Source: Bacillota bacterium (GTDB lineage: Bacteria; Bacillota; Bacilli; Alicyclobacillales; SLC66). Taken from it: 60,696 nt of DNA. The stretch is taken from NCBI GenBank assembly GCA_021805735.1, contig JAJZEE010000006.1:1-60696 (forward strand), in the 5' to 3' direction. The notes beneath the pieces were generated by a model that saw only the letters and a list, made by a program, of their open reading frames with translations, was not told the origin of the DNA and ran no database searches. Each line of letters begins with the position of its first letter. The first letter of the stretch is position 1. The position numbers and the translations under genes were made by a program. This document shows positions 52,254 to 60,696 of the stretch, one piece after another.

Positions 52254-52363
52254 GGGAACCCCCTGTAGTCGAATGCGGATTCGTTCATTATTATATGGGA
52301 AAAGATGTCTTTGTCACCTCCGTGCGGGTTTTCTCGTCTGTTGTCTTGAAGGGGGTTTTTGAT

Positions 52364-53848
52364 GTGACTTTTATACGGATCTTAAGCGCAGTCGCAATGA
52401 TGGCGCTGCTTACTGTCACCACAGGCTGCGGCGCGATAAATTCCGCAGTCCCTTCAGAACACGCGGCCGTGAAGAAGATGGCGGGCGTCCTCGTGCGGAC
52501 GACGGGAGCCACTTTCGGGACCGTGGATTTTGTGAACGGTAAAGACGGGTGGGCGGCGGGAACGGGGATCATCCTCGCGACGAGAGACGGCGGCGCGACG
52601 TGGTACCGGGTGTACTCGCGACCGGGAACGGTGATGCAGCTTGACATGATGAGCGCTGAGGCGGGTTGGGCGCTGCAGGGCGGCTGGGCTTCGCAGGGCG
52701 AACGCTTGTTGCGTCTTCGCGGGCAGAAGTGGATTCAGGTTCCAAACACGCGCCTCTTGTCGCAGATCGATTTTGTAAAAGGGAACCTGGGTTTCGGAAT
52801 TTCCAGAGGGCTCGTCGTTCGGACGACGAACGGAGGGAAGGATTGGTCCAACACGGGCGGTCCCACCGGAGTTTACTCGATCTCCTATGCGGACGGCCAG
52901 TTATGGGCGGCCGCCAACCGGAGCGTGTGGGTGCGCGATTCTCAGGGTCGCAAGTGGAGGCGGGTTTTTCAGGCCCCTATCTCTCGTGGGCAAAACATGA
53001 CTTGGTCACCAACCGTAGGCGCCAACGGGAAACACGTGTGGGTATACTATAACGCGAACACTGCGGCCATGAGCCAATCCGCCTACGTCGTCTACGCGAC
53101 GAGCGACGGAGGAAAAACGTGGCGCGCCGCGTTTGCCGAGAGCGCGTTTGCAACGGTACTCTATCCAGGGGCGCGCGGAGCGCCGGCGATTGACGCGTAC
53201 CCGGGTCCGTTTGCGGTCGGTCCGAACGGGCGGGCCGAATTTGCCGGGGCCTGTCCAGCCTGCGGCATGGGGACTGCTTCGCTCACCGTCGCTTCTCCAA
53301 AAGTCGCGCGGGCGGTGACGCTCCCAGGCATTCATAACGTTGCGGCGCTCTCCTTTCCGACTGCGCAACAAGGGTGGGTCGTGTCCAATAATGCGGAAAA
53401 TCGCGGGCAAATTCTCCATACGACAGACGGAGGCCGTACATGGACCCTGCAGTTTCCGGCGAACGGCGGAGTCGCGCCCACGACCATGTCGCCCGAGCGT
53501 TTGCTGTCGCCAGGCGAGACGCAGAAATTGCCGTGGCATTGGTCCAATCATTTCACCGCCGTCTGGCAGGACGGTCAAGTTCGCGCGGGTGGGAAATGGT
53601 GGCCTCTGTATGTCGAGTCGGGAGCCGCAGGAGACGGAGGCTATATCGGGGTCTCCTTGCCGAGCGCGAGCCATCGAAGTCTGGACTATACCTATCAGTT
53701 TGTGAGTCCGCGATCTGTTGGAACCCTCACGGTGAGCGGGTTTGCCGATAGGGGAAGAGTGGTGCATTTTCACTCTTCAATCGGTGTCATGGGCCAGTTT
53801 AACCTTGGAGATTTTCGGTGGACGTATTTCGCGGGCGGGCACAGGTAG
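52364..53848 (+). CDS. YCF48/BNR-repeat lipoprotein-like secreted protein
   Basis: Protein of 494 aa, paralogue of the one at 33884. N-terminus TFIRILSAVAMMALLTVTTGCG looks like a lipoprotein signal with Cys near residue 22, though the -3 position is Thr rather than Leu. Asp-box repeats follow: ATRDGGATWYRV, RTTNGGKDWSN, ATSDGGKTWRAAF, HTTDGGRTWTLQF. The unit FAGACPACGMGTASL parallels GGCEACGFGTVQV in the paralogue. GTG start with AAGGGGG eight bases upstream. Exported; function unknown. Confidence 0.83.
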   Translation: MTFIRILSAVAMMALLTVTTGCGAINSAVPSEHAAVKKMAGVLVRTTGATFGTVDFVNGKDGWAAGTGIILATRDGGATWYRVYSRPGTVMQLDMMSAEAGWALQGGWASQGERLLRLRGQKWIQVPNTRLLSQIDFVKGNLGFGISRGLVVRTTNGGKDWSNTGGPTGVYSISYADGQLWAAANRSVWVRDSQGRKWRRVFQAPISRGQNMTWSPTVGANGKHVWVYYNANTAAMSQSAYVVYATSDGGKTWRAAFAESAFATVLYPGARGAPAIDAYPGPFAVGPNGRAEFAGACPACGMGTASLTVASPKVARAVTLPGIHNVAALSFPTAQQGWVVSNNAENRGQILHTTDGGRTWTLQFPANGGVAPTTMSPERLLSPGETQKLPWHWSNHFTAVWQDGQVRAGGKWWPLYVESGAAGDGGYIGVSLPSASHRSLDYTYQFVSPRSVGTLTVSGFADRGRVVHFHSSIGVMGQFNLGDFRWTYFAGGHR

Positions 53849-53869
53849 TGGATATCTGGGTTTTTTCCC

Positions 53870-54031
53870 ATGAGGAACATAGAGTTATTGGCTTATATGG
53901 TTCGCAAGAGACGAATGAGCTACATGGGCATGGAGGACTGGGAATTCGATGAAGAGGGACTCATGAAACGCCGGGACATGAGTGCGAACGACTATCCGAT
54001 TGATGAGGCAGAACGTCGCTATCGACAGTGA
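53870..54031 (+). pseudogene. DUF1348 (NTF2-like) C-terminal remnant
   Basis: A 53-codon frame contains MGMEDWEFDEEGLMKRRDMS and ANDYPIDEAERRYRQ. This matches the conserved end of DUF1348/nuclear transport factor 2-like proteins (W-E-F-D-x-x-G-L-M-x-x-R, then N-D-x-P-I). The rest of the ~150-aa domain is absent and no ribosome site precedes the ATG. Truncated relic. Confidence 0.5.
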
Positions 54032-54126
54032 TAAAGGGGATCGTACGCGATTCAGCCAGGCGTTGAAGCCGAGTTCGCCCATTCCATCACGGAGTCATAG
54101 TGTACAAGGAGGTTGAAAAAGGAGTG

Positions 54127-54699
54127 ATGGAAACTTACAGGGCGTTCCCGCTCATTTCTGGCCATCTCTCCCTTGATCTGGTGAACACCGAGGTGAATCG
54201 ACGTGGTGTCCGGCATGATCTGCTTGTGTCCGATGGGGATCTCGAGCAATGGATCAAAACCATGCAGAAATCAGGGAGTTTGGCGTATGAGCCATGCGCT
54301 GGGGGATGCATCGTACCGGGTAGCCTTCACCCTTTGCGGGCAGTTCGTACGTTCTTGAGAACTGGCTTTGAAGAGATGGCGGACGACAGGCCGGTCGATC
54401 ATAGTTGGGTTGCCTATCTCGAAAATCTGATTGAACGGGCGCCATTTTCGTACAAAGTCCAGGCTGACGCGTTGGTGCCGGTTCCTGTTGGGCGCCCGCC
54501 CGATGCGTTGGCTTCTCTTATTGCAGTGGATGCGCTCCGCTTGCTGGTGTCTGGAGAGTTGCGCACGCTTCACCGCTGCGCGAACCCAGATTGCGTTTTG
54601 TTGTTTATGGACGCAAGTGGCCGACGCAAATGGTGTTCGATGAAAATTTGCGGCAATCGGATCAAAGTTGCCCGTCATACAGCTCACCGACGGACTTAA
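54127..54699 (+). CDS. CGNR zinc finger (ABATE domain) regulator-like protein
   Basis: Protein of 190 aa. An N-terminal ABATE stress-sensing domain begins LISGHLSLDLVNTEVNRRG; the C-terminal zinc finger is HRCANPDCVLLFMD and KWCSMKICGNRIKVARH, the CGNR signature. Members are predicted DNA-binding transcription factors. Start is uncertain: ATG 54127, GTG 54124 or GTG 54100 all have AAGGAG sites at imperfect spacing. Flanked on both sides by gene relics. Confidence 0.87.
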   Translation: METYRAFPLISGHLSLDLVNTEVNRRGVRHDLLVSDGDLEQWIKTMQKSGSLAYEPCAGGCIVPGSLHPLRAVRTFLRTGFEEMADDRPVDHSWVAYLENLIERAPFSYKVQADALVPVPVGRPPDALASLIAVDALRLLVSGELRTLHRCANPDCVLLFMDASGRRKWCSMKICGNRIKVARHTAHRRT

Positions 54700-54776
54700 C
54701 ATTTGACGACGCGGACGTTGCTGACGATCAGGTTGACAGAGTGCTTCAGCCTGATCTCTTCATCGTGTGCGGCGAA
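54672..54776 (+). pseudogene. Uma2-family nuclease fragment
   Basis: Overlapping the CGNR stop in another frame is PSYSSPTDLTFDDADVADDQ then VDRVLQPDLFIVCGE. This is the core of Uma2 (DUF820, PD-(D/E)XK-like) proteins around VVQPDLFVVCD. Sequence beyond, up to 54865, no longer matches. Only about 35 residues remain. Confidence 0.5.
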
Positions 54777-54869
54777 TCGCATAGAGAGATGAAAGTCGTG
54801 TGGGCGCCGTCACCTATCGCCTGGGGCTGGGGGGAAAGGAACAGCAGAGCAGCTAAAAGCGTGTTTGAG

Positions 54870-54897
54870 TTGCAAGGTTCATTTGGCGCGGTATACT
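54870..54897 (+). promoter_or_regulatory. Promoter of the AbiEii-type pair
   Basis: TTGCAA (54870-54875), a 16-bp spacer and TATACT (54892-54897) lie just upstream of GAGGAG and the first gene. Confidence 0.5.
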
Positions 54898-54928
54898 GAT
54901 TTTAACAACACTGAGGAGACGATGTTCT

Positions 54929-55237
54929 ATGGGCGTGCCCGACGTCATTCGACCGTTGTTCCACAACTACGAACCGGACAGTCTCGATCTGGACCGCGAT
55001 TGGAAGCTCGTCATCAAGACGATTATGCAAGGCGGAGAATGGGAGCAAATCCATTGGGCGGCCCAATACTATGGAAGAGAGAAATTTGAGGAAGTCCTCC
55101 GGTCGGATCTGGAGGGGAACCAAACGCTTGCGCGGCCTGTCGCAAATTTTTGGTCTGTGGTGCTTTGGAGAAAATCGCTTCCTCCCTTGCAAAAAGGCGA
55201 ACGCTGGCGTCCCACTCGAAAAATCCCGGGGGTGTAG
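54929..55237 (+). CDS. DUF6922-like antitoxin partner of AbiEii toxin
   Basis: Protein of 102 aa, polar and tryptophan-rich: FHNYEPDSLDLDRDWKLVIK, QGGEWEQIHWAAQYYGREKF and NFWSVVLWRKS. These resemble the small DUF6922 proteins encoded before nucleotidyltransferase toxins; the assignment rests on this and on the four-base gap to the toxin gene. GAGGAG lies 10 nt before the ATG. Predicted cytoplasmic antitoxin or regulator. Confidence 0.72.
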   Translation: MGVPDVIRPLFHNYEPDSLDLDRDWKLVIKTIMQGGEWEQIHWAAQYYGREKFEEVLRSDLEGNQTLARPVANFWSVVLWRKSLPPLQKGERWRPTRKIPGV

Positions 55238-55241
55238 CGGC

Positions 55242-55913
55242 ATGATTTCTTGGGACAGCATCGATCCGAAGGCTGCGCATGTGTTGAAGCGGTTCAAGGA
55301 TACGGGTCTCATGGAGAAGTTCTATTTGTCGGGCGGCACTGCGTTAGCCTTGCAATTAGGGCATCGAGTTTCTGTTGATCTCGATTTTTTTAGCCAGAAA
55401 TCATTACACAAAATCCAAACTGAGGAGATCATGACCGCGCTCGAGAAGACATTTCCACAAACTAAACTGCCCGTTTCATTCCGCGCGGCGGATCAAATCT
55501 GGTTGGAGATTGAGGAGGTCAAAACGACGTTCCTGGCGTACCCCTTTGAGCGGAAACATCCGCTTATACGCGCCGATGGCATCCTGCTTGCTGATGTTCG
55601 AGATATCGCTCTGCAAAAGGCGTTTGCCGTTGGGAGAAGGGCCGCGGCTCGCGACTACGTTGATCTGGCTTGCATTCTGCGCAGCGGTGCGACGACTCTC
55701 GAAGAAATCAATGCCGATGCCCGCGAAGTGTTTGTCGAAGACGAAGAGCGTCTGTTTTCACCAAGATTGTTCATGCAGCAGTTGGTGTATACCGAGGATC
55801 TGGAGGATAGAGACGCCGTCATCCGATTGATGCGCGGTTCGTATGATTTTGACAGCCTGATCGACGAGTTGCGTCTCGCAACGGGCCAAACAGGAGCTAG
55901 ACTGTGGTCATGA
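55242..55913 (+). CDS. Nucleotidyltransferase, AbiEii/AbiGii toxin family
   Basis: Protein of 223 aa. The nucleotidyltransferase motif FYLSGGTALALQLGHR plus VSVDLDFFS (G-S/G-x9-D-x-D) lies at about 26-50, and RDIALQKAFAVGRRAAARDY (Lys, Arg-Asp-x-x-Asp) at about 125-145. Such enzymes add nucleotides to tRNA or proteins and cause growth arrest, giving phage defence in AbiE systems. GGGGGTG precedes the ATG. It forms a compact operon with the 102-aa gene. Confidence 0.85.
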   Translation: MISWDSIDPKAAHVLKRFKDTGLMEKFYLSGGTALALQLGHRVSVDLDFFSQKSLHKIQTEEIMTALEKTFPQTKLPVSFRAADQIWLEIEEVKTTFLAYPFERKHPLIRADGILLADVRDIALQKAFAVGRRAAARDYVDLACILRSGATTLEEINADAREVFVEDEERLFSPRLFMQQLVYTEDLEDRDAVIRLMRGSYDFDSLIDELRLATGQTGARLWS

Positions 55914-56072
55914 AATGGATGCGCGATGATGTAACGGCTGCCAGACACGAACCGGCCATCAAGGGGCTTCAGGGCAGGAACAGAATGGTGACCCCTTGCG
56001 GAGACTTGGTTCGCTTCAGACCGTTCCCATGCGTCTTTCCAACGGGCCGCGCGCACGGTCTGCGCAAAGGGG

Positions 56073-56250
56073 TCACGGGATGACGAAGGGCAACACCCAG
56101 TGTCCGCGAATTCCGAATAGCCCACGAATGACCAGCTCGTATCGCCCGGGCGCCGTGATGGGCGTGACCAACAGATTTCCGACAAGCTGATGTGCGAAGA
56201 CGCTGGAACGCGCATTCCACGATATCGGAAGTTGTATCCAATGGATGTTC
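56073..56250 (-). pseudogene. Degraded exported-domain fragment, possibly FixH/CopC-like
   Basis: A minus-strand frame without a start reads WNIHWIQLPISWNARSSVFA, HQLVGNLLVTPITAPGRYEL and VIRGLFGIRGHWVLPFVIP before a stop. The P-G-x-Y-x-x-x-x-G-x-F-x-x-x-G-x-W strand pattern recalls the C-terminal half of FixH/YtkA-like or CopC-like beta domains. A second frame upstream (HVNYHYAHSVDKSG) suggests a frameshift. Nothing else is supported between 55914 and 56312. Confidence 0.25.
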
Positions 56251-56312
56251 CACTCTTATCGACCGAATGTGCGTAGTGGTAGTTGACGTGACATGGCCTC
56301 CCGAACGCGCGT

Positions 56313-59219
56313 TTATCGAACCCGCAACGTCCATCCGGCGGTTTGTGCATAAAAGACTTCCTGCACCGCCGCGGGGATCTCTCCGGAGATTCGCACCGCC
56401 ACGGTTTTGTCCGCCAGAAACACACTGGGTTGGGCGGTCATGGGAATACCCGCCTTGCGCAGCAAGTGATCGACGAGCGCCACGAGGGCTTGCTGGTTGA
56501 CACTTTGCGCCACCTGCACCGGAACGCCGATCTGTTTGAAGCACGCCTTCAGCCATTCACCATGGGTGTTCCCCAATTCCGGAGTCAAGAATCCCAGTTC
56601 CACACGATCTCCATACCAGGATTTGCGATATAGTGCAATGTTTCGTTGCTTCGCCTCGTGCTCGATCCACGTCAACGCATCGTGCATCGTCATCGCGCCG
56701 GGTTTTACCGGACGGTCTTGCCCACTGCTTTCGTCCGTCGAACGAAGCCGCAATTCCCATCCGGTCTCCCTGTGAAACGCTGTTTTCGCCGCTTCCCAAG
56801 CCGGGCCAGTTCCGTCCGTCCTGACCTCCACTGATTTGTGAGCCGGATGCAGGGATGGTTGAGCCAGCACGCGTCCGCCCGCTTGCTCCATGCATGTATG
56901 AACTGCGATCGAGAGTTGCGTCTGGTTGGTGGTCGTGCCCCACTCGACGCGCCAACCGGTCTCGCGTTCAATGTGCTCTTCGCATGCCTTGGCCTCGGGG
57001 GTGTTGATCACTGCGTCCGGGAACCACACGATGACCCGCAGAATTCCGGCCGCCGGATCCACGCCAACTTTGGACACGTGAAAGGATTCCGGCAGGCGTG
57101 CCTTGGCGGCCCGCATGGCATCGTTTTGCTCCACGCGTGTCGAAGAGGTCGGCGACGAGGCTTTCAGTTGCAACGAGACCGCACCGCCAACGATCTGTGT
57201 CAACTCGGTCTCCACTGCGGAACGAACCGCATCCGACACTTGGCCATACACGGGCATGACGATGCGTTGTTCGTCTGTAAACAGTTGCGGTCCGCCAACG
57301 GTCACCGCGACACCCTGCTTTTGCAACATCCGTTCGACGTGGTGAATCAGCGTCGGTGCGTGGACAAACGGTTCAATGCGGTACGGCCATCCGTCCCAAG
57401 CGCGATCTTCGACCTGTTTGCGCAGATCCAATGGAATCGCCCAGGGAAAAGCCAGAAACACCCGATGTTGTTTGTTCCGACGATCCGCCTCAATCTTACG
57501 AAGTCCGTAAGGTTCCAACTTCTGCGCGATCCAATCCTGTCCTGTGGCATCCGGGGGCACGACCGTGCCGCGCTGTCGGGCCATATGGTATGCAATGCGT
57601 TCAGTCGGCCGGTATCCGTACAAGCGATTCTCTGCCGCGCTGGCTTCTGCCGCTTCCCACAGACCAAGCAGGTAGCGACCGGGAAGTTCCCCCGAAGGCA
57701 CCCGCCCCAGCGTCTCCAATACACCGGCGCTCTCCGTTTGAACTACCGTCTGATTCCACTGCTCAATGGAGACCGTCTCTCCCTCGATGGCTCGAATTAC
57801 ACCCAACGCCAGCGAATCTTCCCATACGCATAACGCAATCTGTCCGGGTCGAACGAGTCCGCGTATCGGCTTTCTTCGGGTTTTTGGGACGACTTGCAAC
57901 GTGTCGCCAATGCGGGGTATCTGCACGACACACGAGGCCAGTTCCCGCTTTAGAGCCTGCTTCGCCTCGTCATCGCCATGCACCAGCCAGACCGCTTCCG
58001 GTTCGACCTGTTGGACCAACTGGGCCAGTTCGCGGCGGTCAGCATGCGCGGACAAGCCATACAATTCGACGCGCCCCTTCACGGAGACGACCCGGTCCGG
58101 CAGGATCCAGCGCCGCTCCCCGACGGGTTGCTCGACGAGCCGAAGCAGTTGCCGGCCCGGAGACTCCTCGTCCTGGTAGCCACACAAAAAGACGGCGTTT
58201 TGTTCGTTTCCCATGATACCCTGCGCATACTGCACGGACGGACCGCCGCTCAGCATGCCGGACGAACTGATGATACAGGCCGGCTTGCCCTGAAGAACTT
58301 GCTGCCGTTCTTCCCCGCGGCGAATGAACTGGACGTCATCAAGCGGAAACAGGCGGCCTTTTTCATGCAGCTTGCGCTTGGCGGCGCCGCGCAGCAGGTG
58401 CGGATAGGATTCGTACACCGGACAGATCGAGCGCACCAAGCCATCCACCACGATCGGGAATTTGGGAATAGAGCGATTGTGCGCCATTGCGTCCAGCAGA
58501 ATCATCAGCACTTCTTGCGCCCGCCCGACGGCGAATGCGGGGATCAGAACGAATCCCCCTCCCTCGATCACCTGGGACACCTGCTCGACGAGAGCGCGTT
58601 CTTGCAACGCCCGCGAATCGTGCAGACGCGCGCCGTACGTCGATTCCGTAATCACTACATCGTACGTGTCCCCTTTGGCGATATGCGCTCCTCCGATCAG
58701 TCGGCCCGGTGTGATCGACACGTCTCCGGTGAACAGGACGCGTCCTTCGTCCGTCGCAAAACCGATGGCCACCGCCCCGAGAATATGGCCGGCGGTGTAC
58801 GTTGCAATCTGGATGTCGTTCCACTCCAGCGTGCGATCCTGCGGGAGGATGCGTACACGATCCCACAGGGCGCTAAACTGCGCCTCCGTGAAAAGGGCCG
58901 TCTTCCCTTCGGTCTCCCCCAAGCGCAAGGCATCCTGCAACATGATCCGTACGATGTCTACCGTGGGCGCCGTCATGAAAACCGGTGCATCCGGGTACAG
59001 GTGGGAAACGGTCGGCAGCGCGCCAATGTGGTCGTGATGGGCGTGGGTGATGAAGATGGCCTGGATGTGAGCCTGCTCCCGTTCCAGGACGGCCAGATCC
59101 GGGAGCGGGTTTTGCTCGTCCATGCGAGCGCCGGCGTCAACGAGCCACTGCGCCTGTTGTGTCCGAAACCAAAGGCAGGTGGCGCCAATGTCGGCGCCGC
59201 CGAGAAAGGTGACTTGCAT
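56313..59219 (-). CDS. Beta-CASP metallo-beta-lactamase nuclease with triple-repeat extension
   Basis: Protein of 968 aa. Metallo-beta-lactamase core with FITHAHHDHIGALP (about 56-69), GHILGAVAIGF (about 145), VLFTGDVSIT (about 160) and a beta-CASP cap with IPAFAVGRAQEV (about 225); the closing histidines are in YGLSAHADRRELAQL (about 395) and LVHGDDEAKQAL. This is an RNA-processing exo/endonuclease of the CPSF-73/RNase J superfamily. Residues ~470-968 are extra: three units of ~108-114 residues (573-686, 713-826, 861-968) share V-x-x-x-FP, AG-x-x-x-x-x-QPS(L/V) and ETGW-x-LR-(L/V)-(R/K). No known domain is recognised. GAGGAG precedes the ATG. Confidence 0.85.
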   Translation of the reverse strand: MQVTFLGGADIGATCLWFRTQQAQWLVDAGARMDEQNPLPDLAVLEREQAHIQAIFITHAHHDHIGALPTVSHLYPDAPVFMTAPTVDIVRIMLQDALRLGETEGKTALFTEAQFSALWDRVRILPQDRTLEWNDIQIATYTAGHILGAVAIGFATDEGRVLFTGDVSITPGRLIGGAHIAKGDTYDVVITESTYGARLHDSRALQERALVEQVSQVIEGGGFVLIPAFAVGRAQEVLMILLDAMAHNRSIPKFPIVVDGLVRSICPVYESYPHLLRGAAKRKLHEKGRLFPLDDVQFIRRGEERQQVLQGKPACIISSSGMLSGGPSVQYAQGIMGNEQNAVFLCGYQDEESPGRQLLRLVEQPVGERRWILPDRVVSVKGRVELYGLSAHADRRELAQLVQQVEPEAVWLVHGDDEAKQALKRELASCVVQIPRIGDTLQVVPKTRRKPIRGLVRPGQIALCVWEDSLALGVIRAIEGETVSIEQWNQTVVQTESAGVLETLGRVPSGELPGRYLLGLWEAAEASAAENRLYGYRPTERIAYHMARQRGTVVPPDATGQDWIAQKLEPYGLRKIEADRRNKQHRVFLAFPWAIPLDLRKQVEDRAWDGWPYRIEPFVHAPTLIHHVERMLQKQGVAVTVGGPQLFTDEQRIVMPVYGQVSDAVRSAVETELTQIVGGAVSLQLKASSPTSSTRVEQNDAMRAAKARLPESFHVSKVGVDPAAGILRVIVWFPDAVINTPEAKACEEHIERETGWRVEWGTTTNQTQLSIAVHTCMEQAGGRVLAQPSLHPAHKSVEVRTDGTGPAWEAAKTAFHRETGWELRLRSTDESSGQDRPVKPGAMTMHDALTWIEHEAKQRNIALYRKSWYGDRVELGFLTPELGNTHGEWLKACFKQIGVPVQVAQSVNQQALVALVDHLLRKAGIPMTAQPSVFLADKTVAVRISGEIPAAVQEVFYAQTAGWTLRVR

Positions 59220-59576
59220 GGTACAACGCTCCTCTTCGTTGGGGCTGTTCTGCCGAGGTATTCGGACTGTGGAGAGCCAATCCTGGCGGTCCGCTCACGA
59301 CAGGAAAAGGATTGGAGCAACTCGACAGTTGTCATCACATCGCCTTTTTGATATGCGGTTCTGCTGTTTTCGGTCATCTCTCGAACCTCAGGATCTGCTT
59401 GCACTTCGGGCCCAATGGAGTCTGATTCATCGGCTTGAAGCTCAGTGCTCGCCTGAGTCCATTATACAGCTACTGGACCCTATCTTCCTCTTGTGTGGGT
59501 TGCCTGATATTTCGAGATCCCGTTCGATGGGGTGGAGGATACAGGCCAATCGACAAGTATCACTGCACTTCTCTGT
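59220..59576. other. Intergenic region upstream of the nuclease gene
   Basis: A minus-strand -10 TGTATAATGG lies near 59460. An open minus-strand frame with VQADPEVREMTENSRTAYQK and GDVMTTVELLQSF (about 59300-59404) resembles the tail of a small antitoxin, but it has no clear start and runs out of frame into the nuclease gene. No feature is firmly supported. Confidence 0.3.
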
Positions 59577-60696
59577 TCACTCGAAAGCCATGGCCCGAAT
59601 TGCCAGAAACAAAGCCACCACCAAGGTCAACGCCCCATACGTCCAAGCGTAGCGCACCCCGACGACCGACAACGAGGTGGCGGCGACCAGCGAAAAAGAC
59701 AGTAAACTCGACCCAACCGCCGTATCCACTGCAGTTCCGAGATTCAGCCCCATCCTCTGCACCGCACCCAGTGTCGATTGTACATCCGTTCCGGCCGCCC
59801 CGAGTAGAGAGGACAAATTACTCGGGAAGAAGATCCCTGCCCCCATCCCGTAACTAAAGAGCAGCGCGGCCATGACAAGCGCCGAAGAGCGGGGGGATAG
59901 GACTGCGAGCGTTCCGAAAGAGATTGCCATCACAAGAAGGCCGAAAGCGGTAAGTCGCATCGCCCCCACACGCACGATCCAGCGCCCGGACGGACGTGAT
60001 AGCAGAATTAGGCCGAGAGGAGCCGCCATATTGACCAAACCTGTCGCAGGTGGAGACATGTGCTGCACGCGTTCGAGCACAAACGGGGGGATCAAAAAGC
60101 CGAGCGATGTCGCCCCGCCGACAGCCATAATACCGATGAGTGACGCCGCAAAGGTGTGGTTTCGCCAGAGTGTATGCGGGATGATCGGCGTCCGGTCAGT
60201 TCGCTCCCACCGCCATAACAAAACCCCGCCCGCGATCGCCAGGAGCGCCCAAAGCAGACGCATGTCGGGGTTCATATTCCCACCGGTCGCCAGCAGCACC
60301 GTGAGCACGGTAAAGGCGAGCCAAGCGTTCCCGGTCACATTGAGCGAATGGGTTCCCAGTGTACGCGGCACGCGGTGACGCAGCCGATAGCCATAGAACC
60401 ATGTGACTGCGATGATGGGTAGATTGATCCAGAAAAGCCACCGCCATCTGAGTACCGAAAGAATCAGACCACCGACGCTTGGACCTGCAATCGGTCCCAG
60501 GCCTTGAAACACCGCCAGGGCGCCAAGCGACACACTGCGTCGCTCAGGCGCGATGGTCGTGGTCACAAGCGACGCCGCCGTAGCTTGTACCATTGCCGCG
60601 CCAAGCCCTTGTACAGCGCGTGCGGCGATCAGCATAGCGAGTGATGACGACGCTCCGCACAAGGCAGACGAGAGACCGAAAAACAGGAGCCCCCAC
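59577..60696 (-). CDS. MFS drug/multidrug efflux transporter (partial)
   Basis: The frame runs off the window, so the N-terminus is missing; about 373 residues are present. Ten or so hydrophobic segments remain, with the DHA-type motif IAARAVQGLGAAMVQATAAS and FQGLGPIAGPSVGGL (motif C of drug antiporters) followed by RWRWLFWINLPI. This fits a proton-driven exporter of the EmrB/QacA group. Substrate unknown. The end at 59577 is a clear stop. Confidence 0.88.
   Translation of the reverse strand, partial: WGLLFFGLSSALCGASSSLAMLIAARAVQGLGAAMVQATAASLVTTTIAPERRSVSLGALAVFQGLGPIAGPSVGGLILSVLRWRWLFWINLPIIAVTWFYGYRLRHRVPRTLGTHSLNVTGNAWLAFTVLTVLLATGGNMNPDMRLLWALLAIAGGVLLWRWERTDRTPIIPHTLWRNHTFAASLIGIMAVGGATSLGFLIPPFVLERVQHMSPPATGLVNMAAPLGLILLSRPSGRWIVRVGAMRLTAFGLLVMAISFGTLAVLSPRSSALVMAALLFSYGMGAGIFFPSNLSSLLGAAGTDVQSTLGAVQRMGLNLGTAVDTAVGSSLLSFSLVAATSLSVVGVRYAWTYGALTLVVALFLAIRAMAFE

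Noticed and set aside
53006-53773. A 255-codon minus-strand frame
   Set aside because: Antisense to the YCF48-type gene, whose Asp-box repeats are clear on the plus strand.
54861-54875. GTGTTTGAG matching the loop motif of the hairpin family
   Set aside because: No flanking complementary arms and no GCGAGTT partner; it overlaps the toxin-antitoxin promoter.
57978-59351. A 457-codon plus-strand open frame
   Set aside because: Antisense shadow of the beta-CASP nuclease; no ribosome site and no recognisable protein.

Overview
The window looks like chromosomal DNA of a low-to-mid G+C Gram-positive bacterium (Bacillota), most plausibly an Alicyclobacillaceae-type organism. This is inferred from strong GGAGG-type ribosome binding sites, frequent GTG/TTG starts, a Bacillus-style cydABDC order, a GlnR/TnrA-type box before an ammonium transporter, and FGGY gluconokinase next to a short 6-phosphogluconate dehydrogenase. 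No rRNA, tRNA, CRISPR array or complete insertion sequence was seen.

Layout. 0-1.3 kb: a run of hairpins resembling an IscB-associated (HEARO/omega) RNA without a nuclease gene, then a MagIII-like DNA glycosylase whose ribosome site and start codon are duplicated. 1.4-10.3 kb: an acyl-CoA synthetase, a carbohydrate ABC importer lacking its own ATPase, and divergently an RpiR regulator, gluconokinase and phosphogluconate dehydrogenase. 10.4-18.7 kb: cyclopropane fatty acid synthase, a two-gene acyl-CoA dehydratase/activase-like system, and a membrane-anchored phosphodiesterase. 19-25 kb: cydABDC for cytochrome bd. 25.2-29.7 kb: dipeptidase, amino acid permease, XRE-cupin regulator and alanine racemase, a probable D-amino-acid peptide use cluster. 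29.8-38.4 kb: sugar-phosphate isomerase-like protein, Amt, pirin, a YCF48-type repeat protein, DinB, a D-cysteine desulfhydrase-like enzyme and its divergent LysR regulator. 39-43.3 kb: the bacterial RNA repair pair Pnkp/Hen1. 43.6-45.1 kb: a quinone-reductase-like enzyme with its MerR regulator. 45.4-56.3 kb: an accessory stretch holding secreted beta-propeller proteins, beta-glucuronidase, an AbiEii-type toxin-antitoxin pair and at least six gene relics (methyltransferase, propeller paralogue, IS66, phosphotransferase, DUF1348, Uma2). 56.3-60.7 kb: a beta-CASP metallo-beta-lactamase nuclease with a long repeated C-terminal extension and the 3' part of an MFS transporter gene.

The most unusual signal is a family of three large hairpins (7672-7776, 18808-18898, 18909-18996). 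Their loops and borders are conserved, but their 19-27 bp stems are entirely different in sequence while staying complementary. This is the pattern of a selected RNA (or single-stranded DNA) structure with a variable duplex, and I do not recognise it as a named family. Second is the beta-CASP nuclease with three ~110-residue tandem repeats of unknown fold. Third is the secreted propeller protein whose N- and C-termini appear to complete each other's blade.
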